Source of the DNA: Myxococcales bacterium
GTDB lineage: Bacteria > Myxococcota_A > Polyangia > Haliangiales > Haliangiaceae
DNA: 64,000 nucleotides
NCBI GenBank assembly: GCA_016794525.1
Contig: JAEUJY010000040.1
Span: forward strand, 1 to 64,000
Reading direction: 5' to 3'
Shown here: in pieces, positions 8,784 to 16,260 of the stretch
Layout of the letters: every line of letters starts with the position of its first letter
Position numbering within the stretch: the stretch's first letter is position 1
Position numbers and translations under genes: made by a program
Notes under the pieces: generated by a model
Told to the model about the DNA's origin: nothing
The model's database searches: none
What the model saw: the letters and a program-made list of their open reading frames with translations, nothing else

Positions 8784-10358
8784 ATGACCAAGCGCCACGC
8801 GCAGGTGAGCCAGGCCCCGACCAACCCGCGGGCCGCCGGCGGGCCGCCGCGCTTCGACGTGGCCGACCTGTACCGCGGGCCGCTGGGCGACGTCGATCCA
8901 CGCCCGCCCGAGGCGGTGCCCCTCGACGAGAAGCTGCGCCAGGCCTACTTCTGGGTCGTCAACCACGCGATCATCAGCCCGTTCTACGACCTCGAGTTCG
9001 TCGACGCGCCGCCGGCGACGTTCAGCCTGGGCGAGCACCAGACCCGCGTCGTGCTGCCGACCGCGCAGAGCTACTCGAGCTACGTGCTGTTGCCGCTGCT
9101 CAACCTGGCGGTGCGGCGCCGCTGCCTGCTGATCGGCGGCCCCGGCCGCGGCAAGACCGTGATCGCGACCTTGCTCGGGCTGCTGGCCGGGTACAGCCCG
9201 CGCGAGATGAAGCAGGGCATCCAGCACGGCCAGCCGCAGATGACGATCGCCGACCTGCTCGGCAACCCGCTGCCGTCGAGCCTGGTCAACGCGACGACGA
9301 TGGACGAGGTCAAGATCGCCTGGCGCAAGTGGCTGGGCATGCGGGTCAAGATCATCGACGAGTACAACCGCATCCCGACCCGCACCCAGTCGGCGCTCCT
9401 GACGGTGATGGCCGACGAGTACGCCGAGCTGTACGACCAGGTCTACGAGTGCCCGCCGGCGGCGTGGTACTTGACCGCCAACGACGACGCCGGCGGCGGC
9501 ACCTACCAGGTCATCGAGGCGCTGCGCGACCGCATCGACGTCGTCGTCAAGGCGCTGCACTTCAACACCCGGTTCTTCGGCGAGCTGCTCGAGCGGGTCG
9601 AGTCGGGGCAGCGGCCCGAGGACCTGGTGCCGCCGGAGATCGTCTTCACCGGCCCCGAGCTCGATCGCATGGAGCGCGAGATCCGCGCCGTCCACCTGCC
9701 GGCGCCGCTGTTGCGGCGGATGGAGTTCTTCGCGGCGCAGTTCGAGTTCTTCGAGCCGGCCGGCCGCACGATCGAGTACCAGACCAAGGACACGGTGAAG
9801 GTGGCGGGCGTGCCGTTCGAGACCTTCGCCGCCCGTGGCAGCGCCGACGACCTCGGCGCGCAGACCAAGAACGGCCTGTCGGTGCGCGCGCTGACGACGT
9901 GCCTGATCTTCGCCAAGGCGCTGGCGTGGTTCCGCGGCAGCCGCGAGGTCGGCTTCGACGACGTGCGCCAGATCCTGCCGTTCGTGCTGCACGACAAGCT
10001 GGTCCAGCAGCGCGACGCGGCGTTCTTCGACGCCGCCGAGCACGCGCCGTACCGCGCCGATCTGGTCGGCTGGATCCGGGTGCTGTTCGATCGCGCGTGC
10101 GAGGAGTACGACCGGCTCGGGCGCGATCGCGACGACCCGGTGGGCGAGGCGCTGGCGACCTTCGACCGGGGCCTCGAGGGCCTCGACGCGGCGACCGTCG
10201 ACGAGCGGCTGGCCGGGCTCGAGCGGCGGCTGCGCGAGGTCGAGCAGGGCGGCAAGCTCTACGGCCACCTGTTCGACGACGTGCTGGCGCTCAAGTACCT
10301 GCACCAGCGCTACACCAACTACCGCGCGTGGCTGCGCGCCCGCGGCGCGTCGACGTGA
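8784..10358 (+). CDS. MoxR-type AAA+ ATPase
   Basis: A 524-residue AAA+ ATPase. Walker A GGPGRGKT is at residues 118-125, Walker B VKIIDEYNR near 188-196, and a sensor/arginine region LTANDD...EALRDRID at about 230-252. The long linker between Walker A and B with IQHGQPQMTIADLLG is typical of the MoxR branch. MoxR ATPases work with vWA-domain partners in metal insertion, remodelling or, in some cassettes, conflict systems. The ATG at 8784 lies nine nt after a TACGCT hexamer (8769-8774), suggesting its own promoter inside the pnuC-nadR transcript. The stop overlaps the next GTG by 4 bp. The C-terminal third (residues 300-524) is an alpha-helical lid of unknown specificity. Confidence 0.9.
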   Translation: MTKRHAQVSQAPTNPRAAGGPPRFDVADLYRGPLGDVDPRPPEAVPLDEKLRQAYFWVVNHAIISPFYDLEFVDAPPATFSLGEHQTRVVLPTAQSYSSYVLLPLLNLAVRRRCLLIGGPGRGKTVIATLLGLLAGYSPREMKQGIQHGQPQMTIADLLGNPLPSSLVNATTMDEVKIAWRKWLGMRVKIIDEYNRIPTRTQSALLTVMADEYAELYDQVYECPPAAWYLTANDDAGGGTYQVIEALRDRIDVVVKALHFNTRFFGELLERVESGQRPEDLVPPEIVFTGPELDRMEREIRAVHLPAPLLRRMEFFAAQFEFFEPAGRTIEYQTKDTVKVAGVPFETFAARGSADDLGAQTKNGLSVRALTTCLIFAKALAWFRGSREVGFDDVRQILPFVLHDKLVQQRDAAFFDAAEHAPYRADLVGWIRVLFDRACEEYDRLGRDRDDPVGEALATFDRGLEGLDAATVDERLAGLERRLREVEQGGKLYGHLFDDVLALKYLHQRYTNYRAWLRARGAST

Positions 10359-11239
10359 GCGGGGCCTCGACGCTGCTCGCCGCCTGGCGCGACGAGCTGA
10401 ACGCGCGGTTCGCGCGGGACGGCGGTGACCTCGCGCCCGACGCGATGCTGGGCTTCCTGCGCCGCACGGTCGTGCCGATCCTCGACGGCTGGGACGGCGA
10501 GCCGGCGCCGGCGGTGCTGATCGCGCTGTTCGAGCTGGGGCTCGTCGGGCTGCGGACCGGGCTGTGCGGCGCGGCCGAGCCCGGCCGGTTCGAGCAGGCG
10601 CTGGTCGCGCGGGCGCCGGCGCTGGCGCCGCTGATCGCGCGGGCGCCGGGGCTGGTGCTGCGCGCGCTGGGCAACGGCTACCTGAACGTCGCGCGGGCGC
10701 GCGGCCCCGAGGTCGCGGCGGCGTGGCTCGACGCGTTGGCGGCCAGCGCCGCGCGGTGCGCCGAGCCGGGGGCGCTGCTCGATCTCGGGATCGTGCTGGG
10801 CTGGCGGGCCGGCCTCGCCGAGGCCCGCGACGCCGCGCTCGATCGCATCGCGCGCTTCGAGCCGGCGCTGATCGCCGCGCTGTTCGGCGCGCCCACGATC
10901 GACGCCGATCCCGAGCGGCGGTTCTGTCGGCCGGGCGCGACCGGCCCGCTCGGGCCGGCGGCGCCGATCGCGACCGTCGGCGGCTTCGTCGGCTTCGGCG
11001 GCCCGTTCCATCGGCCGCCGCGGGCGCGGGTGGTCGCGGATCGGCTGGTGTGCACCGACGGCGACGTGACGCTGGAGCTGCACGCCGACGTGTTCGGCGC
11101 GCGGCTGGTGCCGGCGGCGTGGGCCCACGCGGCGGCGCAGACCGCGGCGGATCACGGCACGTGCGCGGGCATGATCGCCGCGACCGCGGCCGACAGCCAC
11201 CAGGTGCTGGTGCTCGGTCGCCGCGAGGCCGGCGCGTGA
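10355..11239 (+). CDS. Hypothetical protein of the MoxR-vWA cassette
   Basis: A 294-residue soluble protein rich in Ala, Leu and Arg. The first half is predicted helical (repeated A-L-x-R-A-P-x-L patterns) and the second half contains a beta-rich stretch after PIATVGGFVGFGGPFH. I do not recognise a family. It sits between the AAA ATPase and the vWA-metallopeptidase gene with 4-bp GTGA overlaps on both sides, so coupled translation and a role as adaptor or subunit of the same complex are likely. No signal peptide or membrane helix is present. Confidence 0.8.
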   Translation: MSGASTLLAAWRDELNARFARDGGDLAPDAMLGFLRRTVVPILDGWDGEPAPAVLIALFELGLVGLRTGLCGAAEPGRFEQALVARAPALAPLIARAPGLVLRALGNGYLNVARARGPEVAAAWLDALAASAARCAEPGALLDLGIVLGWRAGLAEARDAALDRIARFEPALIAALFGAPTIDADPERRFCRPGATGPLGPAAPIATVGGFVGFGGPFHRPPRARVVADRLVCTDGDVTLELHADVFGARLVPAAWAHAAAQTAADHGTCAGMIAATAADSHQVLVLGRREAGA

Positions 11240-13005
11240 CCGACGCCGCGGCGGTCGAGGCCGCGGCCGCGCGCTTCACCGACGCGTGGGCGACCGCGCG
11301 GGTCGCGTTCAGCCCGTACACCCGGCTGGCGCCGCCGATCCTGTGCCGGACCCCGGCCGACGAGCAGCGCGAGGGGCTCGAGGGCTCGTTCGCGATGATC
11401 CGCATGCGCGACCAGCGCATCGTCATCGGCCTGGGCCAGGTCGTCGAGCTGGCGCTGGCCGAGCACGCCCACGCGATCCTCGCCCACGAGGTCGGCCACT
11501 ACGTCCACGCGCCGGGGTCGCTGCGCGAGCACGTGCGGCTGCACGATCGCATCCGGCGCACGTTGCCCGCCGAGCTGGCGTGCCACGCCGGGCTGGTCGC
11601 CAACCTGTACACCGATCTGTTGCTCAACGATCGCCTGCAGCGCTCGCGCACCGCCGACATCGCCGCGGTCTACGTCGCGCTGCGCCGGCCCGAGGCCAGC
11701 GAGCTGTGGGCGGTCTACATGCGCGCGTACGAGCGGCTGTGGTCGCTGCCGGCCGACACGCTGACCGCCGTCGTCGACGCGTCGATCGAGGCCGACGCCG
11801 AGCTCCTGGCCCGCATCGTCCGCACGTTCCGCGAGCGCTGGCTCGAGGGTGCGCCGTCGTTCGCGCTGCTGATCGCGCCGTACCTCGAGAAGCTGCCGAC
11901 CGATCGCCTGGGCCTGGCGCCGTGGATGGACACCGCCGCGACCTCGGTGGGCGACGCGGTCCCCGACGGCCTCACCGACGACGACTTCGACCCGGCGGCG
12001 ATCAAGCACCCGGCCGTCGACCCCGCGCTCGGCGACGACGCCGAGGCCGAGGCCGAGGCCGCCGAGCCGGCGGTGCCGCAGCGCTACCAGCCGGGGCGGG
12101 CGTCGGGCAGCGACGGTCGCCCCGATCGTCGCAAGGTCGCGCGCGGCCCCGCGGAGTGGCTCGATCTGATGCGCGCCGTGGGCGTCCGCCGCGAGCCCCG
12201 CGAGCTGGTCGGCCGCTACTACCGCGAGCTGGCGATGCCGCACGTGCTGCCGTTCCCGGTGCAGCGGCTGGCCCGGGTCGGCGACCCGCTGCCCGAGGGC
12301 CTCGATCCGTGGGAGGCCGGCAGCGGGCTCGAGGCGATCGACTGGTTCGAGTCGCTGGCGAAGAGCCCGGTGGTCATCCCCGGCGTGACGACGGTGCAGC
12401 GCGCGTTCGGCGTCACCGAGGGCGGCGAGCCCGAGACCCGGCCGCCTGATCTGTACGTCGGCATCGACTGCTCGGGCTCGATGGGCAACCCGTCCCGGAC
12501 GCTCGCCTACCCGGTGGTCGCCGGCGTCGTGCTCACGCTGTCGGCGCTGCGCGCCGGGGCGCGGGTGATGGCGTGCCTGTCGGGCGAGTGGCACGGGCAG
12601 GGCCAGTACACCGAGACCGCCGGCTTCCTGCGCGACGAGCGCGCGCTGCTCGGCGTGCTCACCGACTACCTCGGCACCGGCTGCTCGTTCGGGTTGCCGC
12701 GGCTGGTCAAGACGTTCGTCGAGGCGCCGCCGCCGCCGCGCCCGGTGCACGTGCTGATCGTCAGCGACTCGGACCTGTTCGGCGAGATCGACGGCACCGC
12801 CGACGGCTGGGCGCTGGCGGCGCGGGCGGTCGAGCGGGCCGGCGGCGGCGCCAGCGCGGTGCTGCGGCTGGGCGGCGCCAAGCACTACGAGCCGCACCTG
12901 GCCCAGCTGCGCGCCGCCGGGTTCACGCCGTACCTGGTGGCCAGCGAGCCCGAACTGGTGGCCTTTGCCCGCGCCTTCGCGCGGCGTACCTTCGGGAAGC
13001 CGTGA
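11236..13005 (+). CDS. Metallopeptidase-like plus vWA protein (DUF2201-like), partner of the AAA ATPase
   Basis: A 589-residue protein. The N-terminal half has a zincin-type helix HEVGH at residues 84-88 inside AHAILAHEVGHYVH. The C-terminal domain is a von Willebrand factor A fold with a complete MIDAS start DLYVGIDCSGSMG (D411-x-S413-x-S415) and later VLIVSDSDLFG. An acidic linker (about 246-280, runs of AEAEAAE) separates the halves. This order, putative metallopeptidase followed by vWA, resembles the DUF2201_N/DUF2201 pairing known beside MoxR ATPases, although this protein is longer than those I know. The GTG start overlaps the previous stop by 4 bp. A metal-dependent protease driven by the AAA partner is an inference. 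Confidence 0.87.
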   Translation: MTDAAAVEAAAARFTDAWATARVAFSPYTRLAPPILCRTPADEQREGLEGSFAMIRMRDQRIVIGLGQVVELALAEHAHAILAHEVGHYVHAPGSLREHVRLHDRIRRTLPAELACHAGLVANLYTDLLLNDRLQRSRTADIAAVYVALRRPEASELWAVYMRAYERLWSLPADTLTAVVDASIEADAELLARIVRTFRERWLEGAPSFALLIAPYLEKLPTDRLGLAPWMDTAATSVGDAVPDGLTDDDFDPAAIKHPAVDPALGDDAEAEAEAAEPAVPQRYQPGRASGSDGRPDRRKVARGPAEWLDLMRAVGVRREPRELVGRYYRELAMPHVLPFPVQRLARVGDPLPEGLDPWEAGSGLEAIDWFESLAKSPVVIPGVTTVQRAFGVTEGGEPETRPPDLYVGIDCSGSMGNPSRTLAYPVVAGVVLTLSALRAGARVMACLSGEWHGQGQYTETAGFLRDERALLGVLTDYLGTGCSFGLPRLVKTFVEAPPPPRPVHVLIVSDSDLFGEIDGTADGWALAARAVERAGGGASAVLRLGGAKHYEPHLAQLRAAGFTPYLVASEPELVAFARAFARRTFGKP

Positions 13006-13589
13006 CCGCCAGCGTCGAGCGCCTGACCGATCGCCTGGCCCGCGTGCCGCAGGTGTTCCGCGATCGCCGCGCGGTCCAGCTCGACGCGGTGGTCGCCGAT
13101 CTGTTCCGCGATCGCGCGACCCGGCGGCTCGGGCCCGACGAGGTCGCGCGGTTCGCCGCCGCCGGCGCCACCGGCGCGCGGGCCCGCCACCTCGACCTCG
13201 TGCTGATCGCGACCTGGCTCTTGCACGACCCGGCGTTCGGCGACGCCCCCGCCGACGCGCTGGTGGGGCTGCTCGGCGACCGGTTGGCGGCGCTGGCCGG
13301 CGCGGTGGTGCCGCGGCTGTTCGTCGAGGACGCCGAGCGGCGCGAGGAGCTGGTGCGCACCTGCCTGGCGGCGCTGGCCCGGCTCCCCGACGGCGAGACC
13401 CCGGCCGTCGCCGAGGATCGGCTGGCGGTGCTCGACTCGGTCCGGCGCAAGGCGCTGTTGCGCGAGGCGCGCGAGCGCGAGGGGGCGCGCGAGGCCGAGC
13501 GGCAGCGGCGCAAGGCCGAGCTCGAGCGGCTGCGCCAGCAAGAGGAAGAGGAGCGGCGCCAGGCGGCCCGGACCACCCATGAAGACTGA
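13002..13589 (+). CDS. Hypothetical helical/coiled-coil protein of the MoxR-vWA cassette
   Basis: A 195-residue protein. Residues 1-140 are helical and Leu/Ala/Arg rich. Residues 145-190 form a charged coiled coil (repeats of E-R-E-x-x-R-x-x-E-R-Q-R-R-K-A-E-L-E). There are no catalytic motifs or export signals. It starts with GTG overlapping the vWA stop by 4 bp and its end overlaps the adenylate-forming enzyme gene by 11 bp. The layout suggests a scaffold or adaptor joining the complex; the family is not recognised. Confidence 0.75.
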   Translation: MTASVERLTDRLARVPQVFRDRRAVQLDAVVADLFRDRATRRLGPDEVARFAAAGATGARARHLDLVLIATWLLHDPAFGDAPADALVGLLGDRLAALAGAVVPRLFVEDAERREELVRTCLAALARLPDGETPAVAEDRLAVLDSVRRKALLREAREREGAREAERQRRKAELERLRQQEEEERRQAARTTHED

Positions 13590-14979
13590 GCCGACCAGGA
13601 TCCCCGACGCCTGGCGCGCCCGCGCCCCGGCGATGACCGAGCGCGCGTGGGCCGGGCTGGCGCGCGTGCTCGAGCACCCCGACGCGCCCCGCTACAACCG
13701 CACGCTGGGCGATCGCGTCGGCGACGCCGAGCTGGCGGCGCTCGACGCCTGCCGCGCCGCGCTGGCGACCGCCCCGCGCGAGGCCGCGGCGACCCCGTCG
13801 ACGGCCATCGTCGACTTCGTCGAGGCGCTGCGGTCGCGGCTGTTCTTGCTCGACGAGCTGCCCGACGGCTTCGACGTGGCGCGCGACTTCGAGGCGCTGC
13901 CGACCACCGATCGCGACGCGCTGGCGCACCGCCTCGAGGACCTGGTGCCGCGCGACCTGCCGATCGACGACGCGATCGTCTACTCGACGTCGGCCACCAC
14001 CGGTCACGCGGTGATCATCCCGAGCCACCCGACCGCGATGGTGCAGAACCTCGCGCACCTCGAGCGGGCGATGCAGCTCCACGGCGTCGCGCTGGCGCCG
14101 GCGTGCGGCGAGCCGCTCGCGGTCAACGCGTCGATGCAGCGCCAGACCTACGTCTTCGCGACGACGATGAGCGGCTGGGCCGGCGCGGTGTTCGCCAAGC
14201 TCAACCTCGCGCCGCACGACTGGGGCGGCGGCGCGCCGTCGCGCGATCGCTTCCTGCGCGACTTCGCGCCGCGGCTGATCGCGTCGGAGCCGGTGACGCT
14301 GGCGGAGGCGCTGCGCCTCGAGCTGCCGGTGCGGCCGACGGTCGTGATCTCGAGCGCGGTGAGCCTGCGGCCCGAGCTGGGCGACGCCCTGCGCGCGGGC
14401 TGGGGCACCACCGTCATCGACCTGTACTCGACGACCGAGACCGGGCCGGTCGCGGCCAGCGTGCCCGGCGTGCCCGGCCACGTCGTGCTGCTGCCGGATC
14501 TGTTCGTCGAGGTGCTCGGCCCCGACGGCGCGCGCCTGCCCGACGGCGCGCGCGGCGAGGTGACGCTCACCGGCGGCCGCAACCGCTACCTGCCGCTGGT
14601 GCGCTACCGCACCGGCGACTTCGGCCGGCTCGCGACCGTGACGCTGCCCGACGGCCGCGCCGCGCGCACGATCCTCGATCTCGAGGGCCGCGCGCCGGTC
14701 CGGTTCCGCGCCACCGACGGCGGCCCGGTCACGTCGATCGACATCGCGCGGCGCATCCGGCCGCTGGCCCCGTTCGTCCAGCACGCGCTGCGCCAGCGCG
14801 CCGACGGCTCGGTCGAGCTGCGGCTGCGCCCGCTGCCCGGCGTGCCGATCCCGCGCGAGGACTTCGAGCACACGCTGCGCGACCTGTTCGGCCGGGACGC
14901 GCGGGTCGAGGTCGTGATCGACCCCGCGCTCGGCGCCGGCGGCGGCAAGGTCGTCGCCTGGCGCCGCGACGGCGACTGA
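13579..14979 (+). CDS. PaaK-like adenylate-forming enzyme (ANL superfamily)
   Basis: A 466-residue protein with ANL-superfamily signatures: the phosphate-binding loop YSTSATTGHAVIIPSHP (from residue 135), the adenine/acid-site motif DLYSTTETGP (281-290) and the hinge-proximal RYRTGDFG (342-349), with a short C-terminal domain ending GGGKVVAWR. The closest group by pattern is phenylacetate-CoA ligase-like proteins. It would activate a carboxylic acid as acyl-AMP, but substrate and acceptor are unknown, and no carrier protein is adjacent. The P-loop reads SATTG where SSGTTG is usual. It is the last gene of the seven-gene run; its stop is 3 bp from the convergent gene. Confidence 0.85.
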   Translation: MKTEPTRIPDAWRARAPAMTERAWAGLARVLEHPDAPRYNRTLGDRVGDAELAALDACRAALATAPREAAATPSTAIVDFVEALRSRLFLLDELPDGFDVARDFEALPTTDRDALAHRLEDLVPRDLPIDDAIVYSTSATTGHAVIIPSHPTAMVQNLAHLERAMQLHGVALAPACGEPLAVNASMQRQTYVFATTMSGWAGAVFAKLNLAPHDWGGGAPSRDRFLRDFAPRLIASEPVTLAEALRLELPVRPTVVISSAVSLRPELGDALRAGWGTTVIDLYSTTETGPVAASVPGVPGHVVLLPDLFVEVLGPDGARLPDGARGEVTLTGGRNRYLPLVRYRTGDFGRLATVTLPDGRAARTILDLEGRAPVRFRATDGGPVTSIDIARRIRPLAPFVQHALRQRADGSVELRLRPLPGVPIPREDFEHTLRDLFGRDARVEVVIDPALGAGGGKVVAWRRDGD

Positions 14980-14982
14980 TCG

Positions 14983-15372
14983 CTAGCCGCGCTCGTTCGC
15001 CGCGCGCTCGCGCAGCGCCCGCAACCAGCGGGTGAACACGCCCTCGCCGGGGGGCGCGGCGGTGGGCGGCGCCGCGGTCGCGGGCGACGCCGCGGCGGTC
15101 GTCGCCGACGGCGCGGGCATGGTCAGATCGCACCGCGTGTCGGCCGGCGCGCCGAAGCACCAGGTCTTGCCGAACACGCGCACCACGCCGGGCGTGGGTG
15201 GAGCGAGCCGCACGTCGCAGCGCGCGGTGGCCGGCGTCGACGGGAGGCACATCGACTTCCCGAACAGCCGGATCGGCGCGGTCGAGGTGGCGCCGCCGGC
15301 GAGGGCGGGCGAGGCACCTGCGATCCCCATCGTGAGGATCGAGGCGAGGGCCAGGGACGTGGTCGTACGCAT
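14983..15372 (-). CDS. Small secreted protein with duplicated Cys-pair module
   Basis: A 129-residue protein preceded by a strong ribosome site (AAGAAAGGAGA, about 6 nt before ATG 15372). A signal peptide covers residues 1-25 (cut near SPALA). The mature part holds two copies of one module: IRLFGKSMC...ARCD (34-53) and VRVFGKTWC...TRCD (64-82), each with two Cys about ten residues apart, so two disulfide-closed loops are likely. A Pro/Ala/Thr-rich linker and a charged C-terminus (WLRALRERAANERG) follow. No family is recognised. The longer upstream frame is a shadow of the receiver gene. Confidence 0.75.
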   Translation of the reverse strand: MRTTTSLALASILTMGIAGASPALAGGATSTAPIRLFGKSMCLPSTPATARCDVRLAPPTPGVVRVFGKTWCFGAPADTRCDLTMPAPSATTAAASPATAAPPTAAPPGEGVFTRWLRALRERAANERG

Positions 15373-15422
15373 AGCGCTCTCCTTTCTTCTCGTGGATGTG
15401 AGGCGACCGGGCGCGTGCGCAG

Positions 15423-15887
15423 CTAGGCCGCGCCTCGCGTCGCGGGCGAGACGATGGTCATCACCTCGGCGCGCAGCAAGAGGGGATCGAGCGGCAGGCG
15501 CAGCGCCGCCATCGCGCCGAGCGCGCGTGCCCGGGCCGCGGCGTCGGCGTCGGCCACCAGCGCGAGCACCGGCAGCCGCCACGGCGCGCCGCACGCCACC
15601 TCGAGCAGGTCGAGGGTGGCCCACCCGGTGCCGGTGGTGTCGAGGACCACCAGCGCCGGCCGGCGGGGGTGGCGCAGGTCGGGGCCGGCGATGCCGACGT
15701 GGGTATAGAACTCGAGGGCCGCGCGGGCGGCGACCGGGCGGTGGCCGTCGCGCACCAGCGCGCGGGCGATCGCGGCGCGTCGCACCTCGTCCTCGCTGGC
15801 GATCACGACGTGGCCGGTCGCGCCGTCGGCGTCGACCGCGCCCGGGGAGCTGCCGCGGGCAGCCTGGATCTGCTTGGCGTTGCTCAT
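15423..15887 (-). CDS. Response-regulator-like (receiver fold) protein, degenerate
   Basis: A 154-residue protein with a receiver-like pattern: HVVIASEDEVRRAAIARALVRDGHRPVAA (beta1-alpha1 with acidic pair), then ALVVLDTTGTGWATLDLL where the phospho-acceptor Asp would be (VLD), and LPVLALVADADAAARARALGAMAALRLPLDP resembling the beta4-alpha4 to beta5 part, with no clear Lys after beta5. An AGGAG site lies 8 nt before ATG 15887. With no output domain and weak active-site residues, it could be a stand-alone receiver or a pseudo-receiver. It is followed by the small secreted protein in the same direction, 50 bp away. Confidence 0.65.
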   Translation of the reverse strand: MSNAKQIQAARGSSPGAVDADGATGHVVIASEDEVRRAAIARALVRDGHRPVAARAALEFYTHVGIAGPDLRHPRRPALVVLDTTGTGWATLDLLEVACGAPWRLPVLALVADADAAARARALGAMAALRLPLDPLLLRAEVMTIVSPATRGAA

Positions 15888-16001
15888 CCTTGGGACTCCT
15901 GGTCGGGAATGCTCGGACGGTCCGGACCGCCGGCCGGCGGCGCGTATTCCCGGCCCGCCACCCTCCTTGACCGTTCCGGCGGGGTGGTTAGCTTCGCCCC
16001 C

Positions 16002-16202
16002 ATGCCGATCTACGAGTACGCGTGCGCCGCGTGCGCGCACCAGTTCGAGGCCACCCAGAAGATCACCGATCCCCCGCTGACCACCTGCGCCGCGTGCGGC
16101 GCCCCGCGGGCCGAGCGCCAGATCTCCGCGAGCTCGTTCGCGTTGCGGGGCGGCGGCTGGTACGTCTCGGACTACGGGCGCAAGAGCGCGGGCGGCGACT
16201 GA
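16002..16202 (+). CDS. FmdB-family zinc ribbon protein
   Basis: A 66-residue protein starting MPIYEYACAACAHQFE with two Cys pairs (CAAC and CAAC) that form one zinc ribbon; this is the FmdB/CxxC putative regulatory family. The tail GGGWYVSDYGRKSAG is also typical of the family. It begins 7 nt after a TAGCTT hexamer (15989-15994) without a Shine-Dalgarno sequence, consistent with a leaderless message. Function in the family is poorly defined. Confidence 0.92.
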   Translation: MPIYEYACAACAHQFEATQKITDPPLTTCAACGAPRAERQISASSFALRGGGWYVSDYGRKSAGGD

Positions 16203-16211
16203 ACCGGCCGT

Positions 16212-16228
16212 GACATCGCCCTGATATC
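16212..16228 (+). promoter_or_regulatory. Direct repeat GACATC-N5-GATATC upstream of the first DUF4157 gene
   Basis: GACATC (16212-16217) and GATATC (16223-16228) are direct half-sites spaced 11 bp, one helical turn. The surrounding 19 bases, GACATCGCCCTGATATCGG, match those in front of the other DUF4157 gene at 18 of 19 positions, and both repeats end 21 nt before a candidate -10 hexamer. The position just upstream of and overlapping the expected -35 region fits an activator site. Confidence 0.7.
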
Positions 16229-16249
16229 GGCGCCGCCGGGGCGGGTCGG

Positions 16250-16255
16250 TACCGT
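16250..16255 (+). promoter_or_regulatory. Candidate -10 box TACCGT of the first DUF4157 gene
   Basis: TACCGT ends 5 nt before the ATG at 16261, so transcription would begin at or next to the start codon (leaderless). The same hexamer occurs 6 nt before the ATG at 55842 and 9 nt before the one at 61734 (minus strand). No Shine-Dalgarno sequence is seen. Confidence 0.55.
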
Positions 16256-16260
16256 CGGGC

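Noticed and set aside
15423-15887. Functional CheY-like receiver
   Set aside because: The Asp after beta3 is possible, but the acidic pair and the conserved Lys are weak, so it is labelled receiver-like only.
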